Origin: Rhodospirillales bacterium
GTDB lineage: Bacteria > Pseudomonadota > Alphaproteobacteria > Rhodospirillales > UBA2165
Direction: 5' to 3'
DNA: 42,051 nt
NCBI GenBank assembly: GCA_016777585.1
Contig: JADHRD010000008.1
Span: 1-42,051, forward strand
Shown: in pieces, positions 18,100 through 27,229 of the stretch
Numbering within the stretch: the stretch's first letter is position 1
How the letters are laid out: every line of letters starts with the position of its first letter
Notes under the pieces: generated by a model
Told to the model about the DNA's origin: nothing
Seen by the model: only the letters and a program-made list of their open reading frames with translations
Database searches by the model: none
Made by a program: the position numbers and the translations under genes

Positions 18100-18738
18100 A
18101 TGCTAACTCGCATTTTTTCCACATTAGTTTTGGCGCCAATTGCTGTAGCTGCAGTTTGGATAGGCCGCCCATACTTTGAATTTGTCATGATTTTAGTATG
18201 CTCGATTGGAATATTTGAATGGTTTAGATTATTTAAAGATCAGCATCTAAACCTCATATTGTTCTTGGTTGGACTATTTTATATTGTCTCACCATTTTTG
18301 ATTATTGTATGGATATATAATTTGGAATCAGTTGGACCCAAGTTAGTTTTGTGGATACTATTTGTTATATGGGCAACAGATACTGGAGCTTATTTTATTG
18401 GTAAACTCCTTAGAGGGCCAAAATTAGCGCCCAATATAAGCCCAAACAAAACGTGGTCAGGGGCTGTTGGTGGGTGTCTTTTGGCATTATTGGTTTCTAT
18501 GATTATGAAACCTTATTTGTCAGTAGAATTTGATTTAATTGGAGCTACTGGTTTTACTATTATAATTTCAATTTTTGGACAGTTTGGCGATTTATTAGAA
18601 TCTTGGGCTAAAAGGATGTTTGCTGTAAAGGATACTGGAAATATAATTCCGGGGCATGGTGGTGTTCTTGATAGAATAGATGCATTGTTATTGGCTGCAC
18701 CCGTAGCTGCCTTCTTAATTGTGTGTTTTATGGTATAA
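18100..18738 (+). CDS. cdsA: Phosphatidate cytidylyltransferase (short form)
   Basis: An inner-membrane enzyme of 212 residues that makes CDP-diacylglycerol from phosphatidate and CTP, the branch point of phospholipid synthesis. The CDP-diglyceride synthase signature is complete: SPNKTWSGAVGG, GQFGDLLESWAKR and GHGGVLDRIDALL. It is shorter than the 285-residue E. coli protein, with fewer N-terminal membrane helices; the loss looks like compaction and not damage, because the frame is intact and starts 6 bases after uppS. Confidence 0.95.
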   Translation: MLTRIFSTLVLAPIAVAAVWIGRPYFEFVMILVCSIGIFEWFRLFKDQHLNLILFLVGLFYIVSPFLIIVWIYNLESVGPKLVLWILFVIWATDTGAYFIGKLLRGPKLAPNISPNKTWSGAVGGCLLALLVSMIMKPYLSVEFDLIGATGFTIIISIFGQFGDLLESWAKRMFAVKDTGNIIPGHGGVLDRIDALLLAAPVAAFLIVCFMV

Positions 18739-18748
18739 GAAATTATTA

Positions 18749-19930
18749 ATGACAAATTCATCAACTAATATTAGCCCTCCTAAAAGTCTGACATTACTGG
18801 GATCAACCGGTTCAATTGGTCAAAATACATTAAATCTAGTTAGAGATTCTCCTGAAAAGTTTGAGGTTATTGCTCTTACGGGTAATAAAAACGTTAAGCT
18901 TTTGATTGAGCAGGCTCGAGAGTTTCTTCCAAAGTTGGTTGTTGTGGCAGATGCTGCGCTTTATTCAGAACTTAAGAGGGGATTATCGGGCGCTGATATA
19001 CAAGTTGGTTGTGGTCTTGCAGCTCTAAATGATGCAGCTGAGTTAAACTCTGACATTGTTATCGCGGGTATAGTCGGTATTGCTGGTTTGACCCCGACGC
19101 TGACTGCAATAAAGCAAGGAGGAATTGTGGCTCTAGCAAATAAAGAATGTTTAGTTTGCGCAGGCCAACTTTTCATTGATGAAATCGTAAAGAGTGGTGC
19201 AACGCTTATTCCCGTTGACTCCGAACATAATGCTATTTTTCAAGTTTTTGATTTTGAGAAAGCAAATTCGGTTGAAAGTTTGACTTTGACTGCATCTGGA
19301 GGGCCATTTCTGAATATGTCTCTATCTGAAATGGCTGCTGCTACACCGATGCAGGCTAAATCACACCCAAATTGGAAAATGGGAGCAAAAATATCTGTTG
19401 ATTCTGCTACTATGATGAATAAAGGTTTAGAATTGATAGAAGCTTATTATCTTTTTCCGGTAGAAGAAGAGCAGATTAATATCGTAATTCACCCGCAATC
19501 TGTAATTCATAGCTTAGTCAATTACAAAGATGGATCCGTTTTAGCGCAACTCGGAACACCTGATATGCGGACACCAATTTCTTACGCGCTAGCTTGGCCA
19601 GAGCGTATGGAGACTAATACAAGTAAGTTGGATTTAGCGAAAGTTGGAAATTTAAGCTTCCAAACTCCAGATCATAGAAGATTTCCTGCTATTAATATTT
19701 CGCGAAACTGTCTAAAAGGTGGTGCAGTGCCGCCAATAATTTTAAACGCAGCAAATGAAATTGCAGTTGATGCTTTCTTGAAAAATAGAATTAGATTTTT
19801 AGATATTGTTCGAATAGTGGAGGAAGTATTAGCAAAAATACATTTTGGGAACTTGAATAGTATAGAAGATATATATAGTTGTGACATCGAAGCACGGGAA
19901 AAATCATTAGAGATTCTATCCGGTTTATAA
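18749..19930 (+). CDS. dxr: 1-deoxy-D-xylulose 5-phosphate reductoisomerase
   Basis: A 393-residue NADPH-dependent enzyme of the MEP pathway that converts DXP to 2-C-methylerythritol 4-phosphate, supplying isoprenoid units to UppS and quinone synthesis. The nucleotide-binding GSTGSIG is at residues 18-24. Metal and substrate motifs ALANKECLVCAG, PVDSEHNAIFQ, ASGGPF and SATMMNKGLELIEA follow. ATG 18749 is chosen over the in-frame TTG at 18719, which would overlap cdsA. It begins 10 bases after the cdsA stop. Confidence 0.97.
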   Translation: MTNSSTNISPPKSLTLLGSTGSIGQNTLNLVRDSPEKFEVIALTGNKNVKLLIEQAREFLPKLVVVADAALYSELKRGLSGADIQVGCGLAALNDAAELNSDIVIAGIVGIAGLTPTLTAIKQGGIVALANKECLVCAGQLFIDEIVKSGATLIPVDSEHNAIFQVFDFEKANSVESLTLTASGGPFLNMSLSEMAAATPMQAKSHPNWKMGAKISVDSATMMNKGLELIEAYYLFPVEEEQINIVIHPQSVIHSLVNYKDGSVLAQLGTPDMRTPISYALAWPERMETNTSKLDLAKVGNLSFQTPDHRRFPAINISRNCLKGGAVPPIILNAANEIAVDAFLKNRIRFLDIVRIVEEVLAKIHFGNLNSIEDIYSCDIEAREKSLEILSGL

Positions 19931-19981
19931 AATCAACTGTTATAAAGTTATTAATTTAACTAGACAAATATAGGTAGAATT

Positions 19982-21166
19982 ATGGAAATTATTGATATTA
20001 TTACGCCAAGAATTAGTTTTCTGTGGGAGGTAGGGCTTCCTTTTGTTATTGCTCTGACAATTTTAGTTTTCGTTCACGAAATGGGTCATTATTCTGTTGC
20101 CCGTTTCTGTGATGTAAGGGTCGAGGTTTTTTCAATAGGTTTTGGGCCCGAAATATTTGGTTGGAATGATAAAGCTGATACCCGATGGAAAATATGCATG
20201 ATTCCGTTAGGTGGTTATGTTAAGATGTTTGGTGAAGGCGAAGAAATATCTGAAGATAACAACGGCTCGCGGAAAGATCAAAAGCTTTCCGATGAAGAAA
20301 AAGCAGTTTCGTTTCAGTATAAGACATTACTGCAACGCTCGGCTATTGTTTTTGCCGGCCCATTAATAAACTTTCTATTTGCAATAATTGCGTTTGCTGG
20401 AATTTTTATGACCGTTGGACTACCTAACAGTAATTCTGACCAACTAATAGCTAAAATTGGCAAACTTTCAGCAGGAGCCCCCGCTGTAAGCGCGGGTCTT
20501 AAAGTTGGAGATCAAATTATTGAGATAGATACTAAGAAGGTTGTTTATTTCTCCGATTTGCAAGAAATTATTAAGTCGAGACCAAATAAAAAGTTAGTAA
20601 TTAAGGCCCTTAGAGAGGGAAGAGAAATAATATTTGAGCTAAAGACGAGTTCGAGGTTAGTCAAAGATGAGTCTGGTGAAAGTATGAATATTGGCTTACT
20701 GGGCGTATCTGTTGCTCAGGGGGATATTACTTATGTAAGGCAGGGAGTATTCCAGTCCATCTATTTGGGGATACAAAGAACTTATAATTTCACTCTTCAG
20801 ATACTTAAGTATATTAAAGATATTTTTATCGGTAAACAATCTACGGATGAACTGGGTGGAATAATAAGAATTGCACAGATTTCTGGACAAGTTGCCGAAT
20901 TAGGATTGGTAAGTTTTATATCATTCCTTGCAATATTATCAGTAAATTTGGGTTTGATTAATTTATTTCCAATCCCCATGCTAGATGGAGGGCATTTAGT
21001 GTTTTATGCAATTGAGGCAGTGATAGGGCGACCATTAAGTTCGAGAATACAAGAGTATTTATTAAAATTCGGATTACTTTTAGTAATATTTATTTTCTTA
21101 TTTGTGACTTGGAATGATTTAGTTCATTTGAAATTTTTTGAATTTATTATATCTTTCTTTACTTAG
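19982..21166 (+). CDS. rseP: RIP metalloprotease RseP (site-2 protease family)
   Basis: A 394-residue intramembrane zinc protease that cleaves membrane-anchored anti-sigma factors and remnant signal peptides. The active-site HEMGH is at residues 32-36 in the first membrane segment. A PDZ domain follows after the second membrane segment (around ISAGAPAV-like KLSAGAPAVSAGLKVGD), and the third metal ligand is in NLFPIPMLDGGHL near the C-terminus. Alphaproteobacteria usually have one PDZ domain here against two in E. coli, and only one is obvious. It precedes bamA, the usual order. Confidence 0.95.
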   Translation: MEIIDIITPRISFLWEVGLPFVIALTILVFVHEMGHYSVARFCDVRVEVFSIGFGPEIFGWNDKADTRWKICMIPLGGYVKMFGEGEEISEDNNGSRKDQKLSDEEKAVSFQYKTLLQRSAIVFAGPLINFLFAIIAFAGIFMTVGLPNSNSDQLIAKIGKLSAGAPAVSAGLKVGDQIIEIDTKKVVYFSDLQEIIKSRPNKKLVIKALREGREIIFELKTSSRLVKDESGESMNIGLLGVSVAQGDITYVRQGVFQSIYLGIQRTYNFTLQILKYIKDIFIGKQSTDELGGIIRIAQISGQVAELGLVSFISFLAILSVNLGLINLFPIPMLDGGHLVFYAIEAVIGRPLSSRIQEYLLKFGLLLVIFIFLFVTWNDLVHLKFFEFIISFFT

Positions 21167-21257
21167 TTGCTTAACAATTCAAAATCATATAATTAGAACA
21201 AGGGTTTTGTTAGACCCGAGGGGTTTTGTTAGATTTTCTGGAGTTTTTTTGTCTGTA

Positions 21258-23525
21258 ATGCGTTTTATTTTGATTTTTCTTATGCTTGGTTTTTTTGGAG
21301 TTCAATCGAACGTTGCACTGGGGCAAAAAGCGTCAATCATCGATAAGATTATAGTAGAGGGTGCGCGTCGTATCGATGATGCCACAGTAAAGTCCTACTT
21401 GCTTCTTCAAAGCGGGGACGAAATGGATGCAGTTCGCGTGGATCAGTCTCTTAAAAGTTTATTTGCGACTGGTTTATTTGCTGATGTAGTGATCGATTTT
21501 GTGAGCCCGCAGCTTATCGTTAAAGTCACTGAAAATCCTGTTATAAACCGAATAGCTTTTGAGGGAAATAAAAGAATTGACGATGCAGATCTTGAAAAAG
21601 AATTAGTCCTGAGGCCTCGGGTTGTGTATACGCGCACAAAAGTTCAGTCGGATGTAAAAAGACTACTCGATGTTTATAATTCGAATGGTAGGTATGCAGC
21701 AAGCATTGTTCCCAAAGTAATCCTACTACCCCAAAATAGGGCAGATTTGATTTTTGAAATTGATGAAGGACCCTTGACGAAAGTAGAGGGTATTTCGTTT
21801 ATTGGTAACAAATTCACAGGAGATAAGGATTTAAGATCAGTTATAAGAACTAAGGTTGCAGCGTGGTATCGGTTCTTTAGCAGCGACGATACATATAACG
21901 CCGATCGTCTGTCTGTCGATAGAGAATTACTACGGCGTTTTTATTTTTCCAAAGGATTTATAGACTTTCAAATTACTTCAGCGGTAGCAGAACTTACGCC
22001 AGATGGTAGTGCATTTTTTCTTTCATTTAGCCTTATTGAGGGTACAAGATACAAATTTGGTGAAGTAAATGTGCGGGCGTCTCTTAAAGGTATAAAACCA
22101 TCGGAACTGATTACCCTAGTCGATTTAAAAAAGGGTGAAAATTATGATAGTCGTAAAGTTGACAAAGCAATAACTAAGTTGAATGAAGCAGCAGCAGACC
22201 AAGGTTTTGCGTTCGTCGAAGTTAGGCCTATAATAGAGCGAAACGCCAAAGATCAAATTGCCAACATTATCTTTGATATTAAAGAAGGCCCTAGGGTTTT
22301 TATTGAGCGTATTGAGATAGCTGGAAATGTTCGCACAGTTGATGAGGTGCTTAGAAGAGAATTTGATCTTGTAGAAGGTGATGCATTTAATGCCAGAAAA
22401 CTTCGTAAATCACGTCAAAATATACAAGACTTGAATTTTTTCAACAAAGTAAATGTAAAGAACATTCAAGGTAGTAACGCCGATAAAACCGTAGTTAAAG
22501 TAGAAGTTGAAGAAAAATCGACAGGGGCAGTTAGCTTTGGAGCCGGGTTTTCCACCGATAATGGTCCCCTTCTAGATATTGGAATTCGTGAGCAGAATCT
22601 TCTAGGAAAAGGGCAAAAACTTAATTTTAATGGCACCTTAGCTGCAGAGAGAAGTACGGCTAGTATATCTTTTACAGAACCTTATTTTTTGAATCGAGAT
22701 ATTTCAGGGGGGTTTGATCTATATCGTATTATTCAAAGTAACCAAGAATCAAGCTCATATGACTCAAAGGAAACGGGTTTTGGTTTGAGAGCTGGGTATT
22801 CTATATCTAATGAATTAAGGCAAAATTGGCGTTATAAAGCTGAGGCTGCATCGATAGAGAATGTCAGTGCTTCAGCATCAAAGCTTATTAAGGCGCAAGA
22901 AGGGAATAGGTTTCTTTCTGAGGTAGGACATAGTTTAATTTACGATAAAAGAAATAGTAGAATTATTCCGACAGATGGATATATAATTAAAGTCTTCAAC
23001 GATTTAGCGGGACTGGGTGGTAGTGTTAAATATTTTAGAAATAAACTAGAAGGCGCCCAGTTTCTTGAATTATTTGACAAGTGGATATTAAGTTCGCGTG
23101 GTCGAGCTGGCTATATTTTTGGTATTGGAGATGATAATATTGAAATTACGGATAGGTTTAGTCTTGGCGGCAATAATTTGAGAGGATTCGAGAGGGGTGG
23201 TGTTGGACCACGCGATATTATTACCGATGACGGCCTTGGGGGGGAATGGATGTACGCTGGTTCGTTTGAAACAAGCTTTCCTCTGGGGTTACCCGATGAA
23301 TTAGCATTGTCTGGACGTCTCTTCTCCGATTTTGGAAGTTTGGGCTCTGTTTCCCCTTCTAACGCTAGTATAAGAGATACAGGCAGTGTTAGGGTTTCAT
23401 TAGGAGGAGGAATAGGTTGGGTTTCTCCTTTTGGTCCCATTACCGTTGATATTGGATATCCAATTAAGAAAGAGGCTTTTGACAAGAAAGAACGCGTTCG
23501 ATTCAATTTTGGAACCAGGTTTTAA
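21258..23525 (+). CDS. bamA: Outer membrane protein assembly factor BamA
   Basis: A 755-residue outer-membrane protein that folds and inserts beta-barrel proteins. A signal peptide (MRFILIFLMLGFFG, cleavage near ALGQ) is followed by five POTRA repeats to about residue 410 and a C-terminal 16-strand barrel. The barrel holds the loop-6 LRGFERGGVGP motif, equivalent to VRGF, and ends in the terminal phenylalanine (FNFGTRF) expected of BAM substrates. ATG 21258 begins the signal peptide; TTG 21249, with GGAG 6 bases before it, is a plausible alternative. The upstream open frame overlapping rseP is unlikely to be translated. Confidence 0.95.
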   Translation: MRFILIFLMLGFFGVQSNVALGQKASIIDKIIVEGARRIDDATVKSYLLLQSGDEMDAVRVDQSLKSLFATGLFADVVIDFVSPQLIVKVTENPVINRIAFEGNKRIDDADLEKELVLRPRVVYTRTKVQSDVKRLLDVYNSNGRYAASIVPKVILLPQNRADLIFEIDEGPLTKVEGISFIGNKFTGDKDLRSVIRTKVAAWYRFFSSDDTYNADRLSVDRELLRRFYFSKGFIDFQITSAVAELTPDGSAFFLSFSLIEGTRYKFGEVNVRASLKGIKPSELITLVDLKKGENYDSRKVDKAITKLNEAAADQGFAFVEVRPIIERNAKDQIANIIFDIKEGPRVFIERIEIAGNVRTVDEVLRREFDLVEGDAFNARKLRKSRQNIQDLNFFNKVNVKNIQGSNADKTVVKVEVEEKSTGAVSFGAGFSTDNGPLLDIGIREQNLLGKGQKLNFNGTLAAERSTASISFTEPYFLNRDISGGFDLYRIIQSNQESSSYDSKETGFGLRAGYSISNELRQNWRYKAEAASIENVSASASKLIKAQEGNRFLSEVGHSLIYDKRNSRIIPTDGYIIKVFNDLAGLGGSVKYFRNKLEGAQFLELFDKWILSSRGRAGYIFGIGDDNIEITDRFSLGGNNLRGFERGGVGPRDIITDDGLGGEWMYAGSFETSFPLGLPDELALSGRLFSDFGSLGSVSPSNASIRDTGSVRVSLGGGIGWVSPFGPITVDIGYPIKKEAFDKKERVRFNFGTRF

Positions 23526-23529
23526 TATC

Positions 23530-24111
23530 ATGATAAATGTTAGACAATCAGTTATCTCTCTCCTTTTTATAATAATTATAGGACACGTTTCTTTCAGTGT
23601 ATTAGCGCAAGATAATAAACGAGTGCTTAAGATTGGAATTGTAGATATTGAGTTTGTTACCCGCCAGTCACTTATGGCTAAAGACATAGCTCGTCAAATT
23701 GATATTAAGCGAAGAGAATTCATGAGCGAAATAAAAGAAGCTGAAACGTCTCTTAGAGGTGCGGATGAGGAATTGCAAAAAAAGAGAATTCTCCTCTCTC
23801 CAGAAGCTTTTAATGATGAGGCTAGAAAGTTTAGAGTTAAAACCACAAATCTCAGAAAAAAAGTTCAGGACAGAAATAAAGAGTTATCGCAACTTCGTTC
23901 TGTAGCAAACAGAGCTATGGAAAAGGCAATCGCGACAGCACTCTCGAAAATTACGAAAGTCAATGGGTATAATTTAGTTTTTAGATACTCACCGCAGGTA
24001 ATATTGGTAAGGCCAAATTTTTTAGATATTTCCAAACCCGTTCTTACTCAATTGAATAAAGATAGTCCCGTATACGATGTTTCTAATATTAAGTTAAAAG
24101 ATGGAAAGTGA
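23530..24111 (+). CDS. skp: Periplasmic chaperone OmpH/Skp
   Basis: A 193-residue periplasmic chaperone that holds unfolded outer-membrane proteins on their way to BamA. A signal peptide covers about residues 1-26 (cleavage near VLAQ). The mature protein opens KIGIVDIEFV, as in the OmpH family, then has a long charged coiled-coil region (KEAETSLRGADEELQKKR through RNKELSQLR), and closes with a short beta segment. The start at ATG 23530 sits 4 bases after bamA and is set by the signal peptide; the longer open frame overlaps bamA and lacks one. Confidence 0.9.
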   Translation: MINVRQSVISLLFIIIIGHVSFSVLAQDNKRVLKIGIVDIEFVTRQSLMAKDIARQIDIKRREFMSEIKEAETSLRGADEELQKKRILLSPEAFNDEARKFRVKTTNLRKKVQDRNKELSQLRSVANRAMEKAIATALSKITKVNGYNLVFRYSPQVILVRPNFLDISKPVLTQLNKDSPVYDVSNIKLKDGK

Positions 24112-24114
24112 TAA

Positions 24115-25137
24115 ATGGCTGATAGCCGGTTTTTCTCTGTTGGTGGTCCATTTAAATTAGCTGAATTGGCCCAGATTAGTGGTGCTGTTATTGAACGTGA
24201 CCTCAGCCACAACATGAAGTTTTTGGATATACTGCCGCTGTCCACTGCTAAAAAGAATAACGCAAGTTGTTTTAATAATCGTCGTTATTTTAAAGATTTT
24301 CAAAGCTCAAACGCTGGAGCTATTATTCTTGACCCTAGTTTTATAAGTCAAGCGCCATCAGAAGCTTCGTTGCTAACTTCGAGGAACCCGTATTTAGCAT
24401 ATGCAAAGTTAACCCATGCTTTTTACCCTGAAAAAATTTTTCAAGAAAACATACATTCCGGAGCATTTGTCGACCCATCGGCGAAGATCGGAAAATCGGT
24501 CATGATTGATGCTGGTGTAATAATTAAAGAGAACGTTGAAATTGGTGATTATTGCTCGATTTCTGGAAATACCTTTATTGGAGCTGGAGTTAAAATTGGG
24601 GATAATAATATTATTGGTTCGAATATTTCGATTACGCATTGCTTGATGGGTTCCTTTAATATTCTGCACGCTGGCGCTAGTATCGGGCAAGACGGTTTCG
24701 GATTTGCTCCAAATATACCTACTCATGAGAAAGTTCTCCAATTAGGTAGAGTTATTATTGGTAATGATGTTGAAATTGGTGCTAATACATCGATTGACAG
24801 AGGATCTGGCCCAGATACTGTAATTGGGGATGGCACAAAAATTGATAATTTAGTTCATATTGCCCACAATGTGCAAATTGGTTCAGGTTGTTTTATAACT
24901 GGACAAAATGGCATTGCCGGGAGTGCAAGAATTGGAAATCATGTTGCCTTTGGTGGACAAGTTGGGGTATCAGGTCATGTAAGTATTGGAGATAACGTGC
25001 AGGTTGCGGCACAGAGTGGCGTTTCTACAGATATAAAGGCAGGCATGACTGTAGCTGGAACTCCTGCTCAAAGCGCTCGAGAACACTGGACCGGATTAGC
25101 TTTATTAAGGAAATTAGTGAAGCAAAGGAAAAATTAG
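24115..25137 (+). CDS. lpxD: UDP-3-O-acylglucosamine N-acyltransferase
   Basis: A 340-residue cytoplasmic acyltransferase for the third step of lipid A synthesis, adding a hydroxyacyl chain from acyl carrier protein to the 2-amino group. An N-terminal uridine-binding domain is followed by hexapeptide repeats forming a left-handed beta helix (for example [20 protein letters not shown]). The catalytic histidine lies in [15 protein letters not shown], and the C-terminal helix begins after VAGTPAQ. The usual length is about 340. It starts 3 bases after the skp stop and is followed 2 bases later by fabZ. Confidence 0.97.
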   Translation: MADSRFFSVGGPFKLAELAQISGAVIERDLSHNMKFLDILPLSTAKKNNASCFNNRRYFKDFQSSNAGAIILDPSFISQAPSEASLLTSRNPYLAYAKLTHAFYPEKIFQENIHSGAFVDPSAKIGKSVMIDAGVIIKENVEIGDYCSISGNTFIGAGVKIGDNNIIGSNISITHCLMGSFNILHAGASIGQDGFGFAPNIPTHEKVLQLGRVIIGNDVEIGANTSIDRGSGPDTVIGDGTKIDNLVHIAHNVQIGSGCFITGQNGIAGSARIGNHVAFGGQVGVSGHVSIGDNVQVAAQSGVSTDIKAGMTVAGTPAQSAREHWTGLALLRKLVKQRKN

Positions 25138-25139
25138 CG

Positions 25140-25607
25140 ATGGAATCAGGTATATTAAAGGATCAAAATGACACTATAGACATAGATAAAATTATGGAAA
25201 TGATTCCACACAGATACCCATTTCTGATGATCGATAGGGTCAGTCATCTTATTCCAAATAAAAGTGCCATTGGTATTAAAAATGTTTCAATCAATGAACC
25301 ACATTTTCAAGGTCATTTTCCAGATAAACCCATTATGCCGGGTGTGCTAATAATTGAGGCCATGGCCCAGACTGCAGGGGTACTAGTAGTTCATTCGTTA
25401 GGCAATGAAACACATGGAAAGCTTGTGTATTTTATGTCAGTTGAAAATGCAAAATTCCGAAATCCTGTTCTTCCCGGCGATGTTTTAAAAATTCATGTAG
25501 AAACTAAACAGCATCGAAAATCGGTCTGGAAATTTGATGGCACAGCCAAAGTTAATGACGTTATTGTCTCGGAATCTACATTCACTGCGATGATTATGGA
25601 CAGATGA
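25140..25607 (+). CDS. fabZ: 3-hydroxyacyl-[acyl-carrier-protein] dehydratase FabZ
   Basis: A 155-residue hot-dog-fold enzyme that removes water from 3-hydroxyacyl-ACP in fatty acid elongation, competing with LpxA/LpxD for hydroxyacyl-ACP. The signature MIPHRYPFLMID is followed by GHFPDKPIMPG with the catalytic histidine at residue 59, and the catalytic glutamate is residue 73 in IIEAMAQ. Its ATGA junction with lpxA (25604-25607) means stop and start overlap, which favours coupled translation and balance between the two pathways. Confidence 0.97.
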   Translation: MESGILKDQNDTIDIDKIMEMIPHRYPFLMIDRVSHLIPNKSAIGIKNVSINEPHFQGHFPDKPIMPGVLIIEAMAQTAGVLVVHSLGNETHGKLVYFMSVENAKFRNPVLPGDVLKIHVETKQHRKSVWKFDGTAKVNDVIVSESTFTAMIMDR

Positions 25608-26404
25608 CAAAAATACATTCAACAGCAATCATTGAAAAGGGTGCATCTATCGGTGGAAATGTTCATATAGGTCCATACTGTTGTGTTGGAGGTAATGTAG
25701 AATTGAATGATGGAGTTATATTAGAGTCTCATGTTGTGGTAACCGGTAAAACTAGTATCGGAGCAGGTACCCATATTTTTCCTTTTGCATCAATAGGAAA
25801 TAGCCCTCAAGACCTCAAATATAAGGGTGAGGACTCTGTGTTAGAAATTGGCTCTGATAATATTATCAGAGAGCATGTTACGATGAATCCAGGTACAGAG
25901 GGGGGGGGGCTTATAACTCGAGTAGGCAATAATGGCGTGTTTATGGTAGGATCACATGTTGCCCATGACTGTTTATTAGGAGACAACGTAATTCTTGTAA
26001 ACAATGCTACTTTGGCTGGTCATGTGGAGATTGATGATTTTGCTATTGTTGGTGGCCTTTCGGCTGTACATCAGTTTGTCAGAATCGGTCGTCATGCTAT
26101 GATTGGTGGTTGCTCTGGAGTTGAGAACGATGTCATTCCATATGGTTCGATTGTGGGTAATCGCGCCCATCTCTCTGGATTAAATTTGGTAGGCTTAAAA
26201 CGGAGGGGTTTTTCTCGTGATGTTATTCATGATTTAAGAAGAGCGTATAGATTATTGTTCTCTCAAGAGGGAACACAAGCTGAGCGCATTGAAGATGTTG
26301 CTGATTTATTTTCAAATATTGAACCAGTTATGGAGATTATTGAGTTTATGGGAGCGGAAAGTTCAAGGGCAATATGCCAACCTCTGCTAAAGGATGCTGC
26401 CTAA
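25604..26404 (+). CDS. lpxA: UDP-N-acetylglucosamine acyltransferase
   Basis: A 266-residue trimeric enzyme that transfers a 3-hydroxyacyl chain to the 3-OH of UDP-GlcNAc, the first step of lipid A synthesis. Hexapeptide repeats fill the first two thirds. The catalytic histidine is H121 in VAHDC (E. coli H125), and the helical C-terminus begins at GLNLVGLKRRGF. Residues 100-102 are three glycines encoded by GGG-GGG-GGG, creating a 10-G run at 25900-25909; the glycine triplet is also found in E. coli LpxA, so the protein is normal. It overlaps fabZ by 4 bases and lpxI by 11. Confidence 0.97.
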   Translation: MTKIHSTAIIEKGASIGGNVHIGPYCCVGGNVELNDGVILESHVVVTGKTSIGAGTHIFPFASIGNSPQDLKYKGEDSVLEIGSDNIIREHVTMNPGTEGGGLITRVGNNGVFMVGSHVAHDCLLGDNVILVNNATLAGHVEIDDFAIVGGLSAVHQFVRIGRHAMIGGCSGVENDVIPYGSIVGNRAHLSGLNLVGLKRRGFSRDVIHDLRRAYRLLFSQEGTQAERIEDVADLFSNIEPVMEIIEFMGAESSRAICQPLLKDAA

Positions 26405-27227
26405 ATTAGCTATTATTGCTGGAGGCGGTGACCTTCCAGGAAAACTTATTAACCATCTGATAAATACCAAGCAAGATTTTTATGTTATCGGTATTATAGG
26501 GCATGTAAAAACTGATCTTTTGGAAAATGTTAGTCACAGTTTAATACGTATTGGTCAGGCTGGTCTCGGAATAAATATATTAAAAAGAGAAAAAATAACG
26601 GATATCATAATGATTGGTAATGTTAAATTACCTTCATTACTCGATTTAAGGCCAGACTTTCGGACTTTTATCTTCTTTCTTCGAGTTATTATAAAATCAG
26701 CCTTTAAATTTATTGGAGACGATAAAATATTATCTAACGCAGCATTAGAACTAGAGAGAGAAGGGTTTAAAGTCGTTGGCATTGATGATGTGTTAACTGA
26801 TATTATGGCGCCTGCTGGTATTCTTGGATCTGTTTCAATGAATGAAAAATTTGCCAAAGACGTTCGTGTTGGGATAGGCGCTGCGCTTAAACTTGGGCGG
26901 TTAGATAAAGGGCAGGCTGTCATAGTAAAATCTGGTAAAGTTATTATGAGGGAGGATAGGGGGGGGACGGCTCAGTTAATTAACCGAGCTAAGATGTTTT
27001 CTAATTCCAATAATGCTATTTTGATTAAATTGAAGAAACCTGGGCAAGATACACGACTAGACCTTCCCACCATTGGCATTGAAACGGTAAAACAAGCCTT
27101 TGAGGCTAGACTCGTTGGTATTGTAATTCAGGCTGGTGCAACAATCATAGTTGATCGTAATTCCATGATAAAAGAAGCGAACAAAAGCGGTTTGTTCATA
27201 AACTCAATTGAGTTGGATGAGTTTTAA
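26394..27227 (+). CDS. lpxI: UDP-2,3-diacylglucosamine pyrophosphatase LpxI
   Basis: A 277-residue enzyme (DUF1009 family) that hydrolyses UDP-2,3-diacylglucosamine to lipid X and UMP, the step done by LpxH in many gammaproteobacteria. The N-terminal domain begins KLAIIAGGGDLPGKL, and the C-terminal catalytic domain shows KSGKVIMREDRGGT, KLKKPGQDTRLDLPTIG and a late VIQAGATIIVDR. A run of 8 G at 26959-26966 encodes the DRGG stretch. The start overlaps the lpxA end by 11 bases; lpxB begins 2 bases after the stop. Confidence 0.96.
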   Translation: MLPKLAIIAGGGDLPGKLINHLINTKQDFYVIGIIGHVKTDLLENVSHSLIRIGQAGLGINILKREKITDIIMIGNVKLPSLLDLRPDFRTFIFFLRVIIKSAFKFIGDDKILSNAALELEREGFKVVGIDDVLTDIMAPAGILGSVSMNEKFAKDVRVGIGAALKLGRLDKGQAVIVKSGKVIMREDRGGTAQLINRAKMFSNSNNAILIKLKKPGQDTRLDLPTIGIETVKQAFEARLVGIVIQAGATIIVDRNSMIKEANKSGLFINSIELDEF

Positions 27228-27229
27228 TT

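Noticed and set aside
23111-23506. 131-codon reverse-strand open frame within bamA
   Set aside because: It is antisense to a well-supported bamA, is proline- and serine-rich without recognisable motifs, and has no plausible context; it is a shadow of the real gene.
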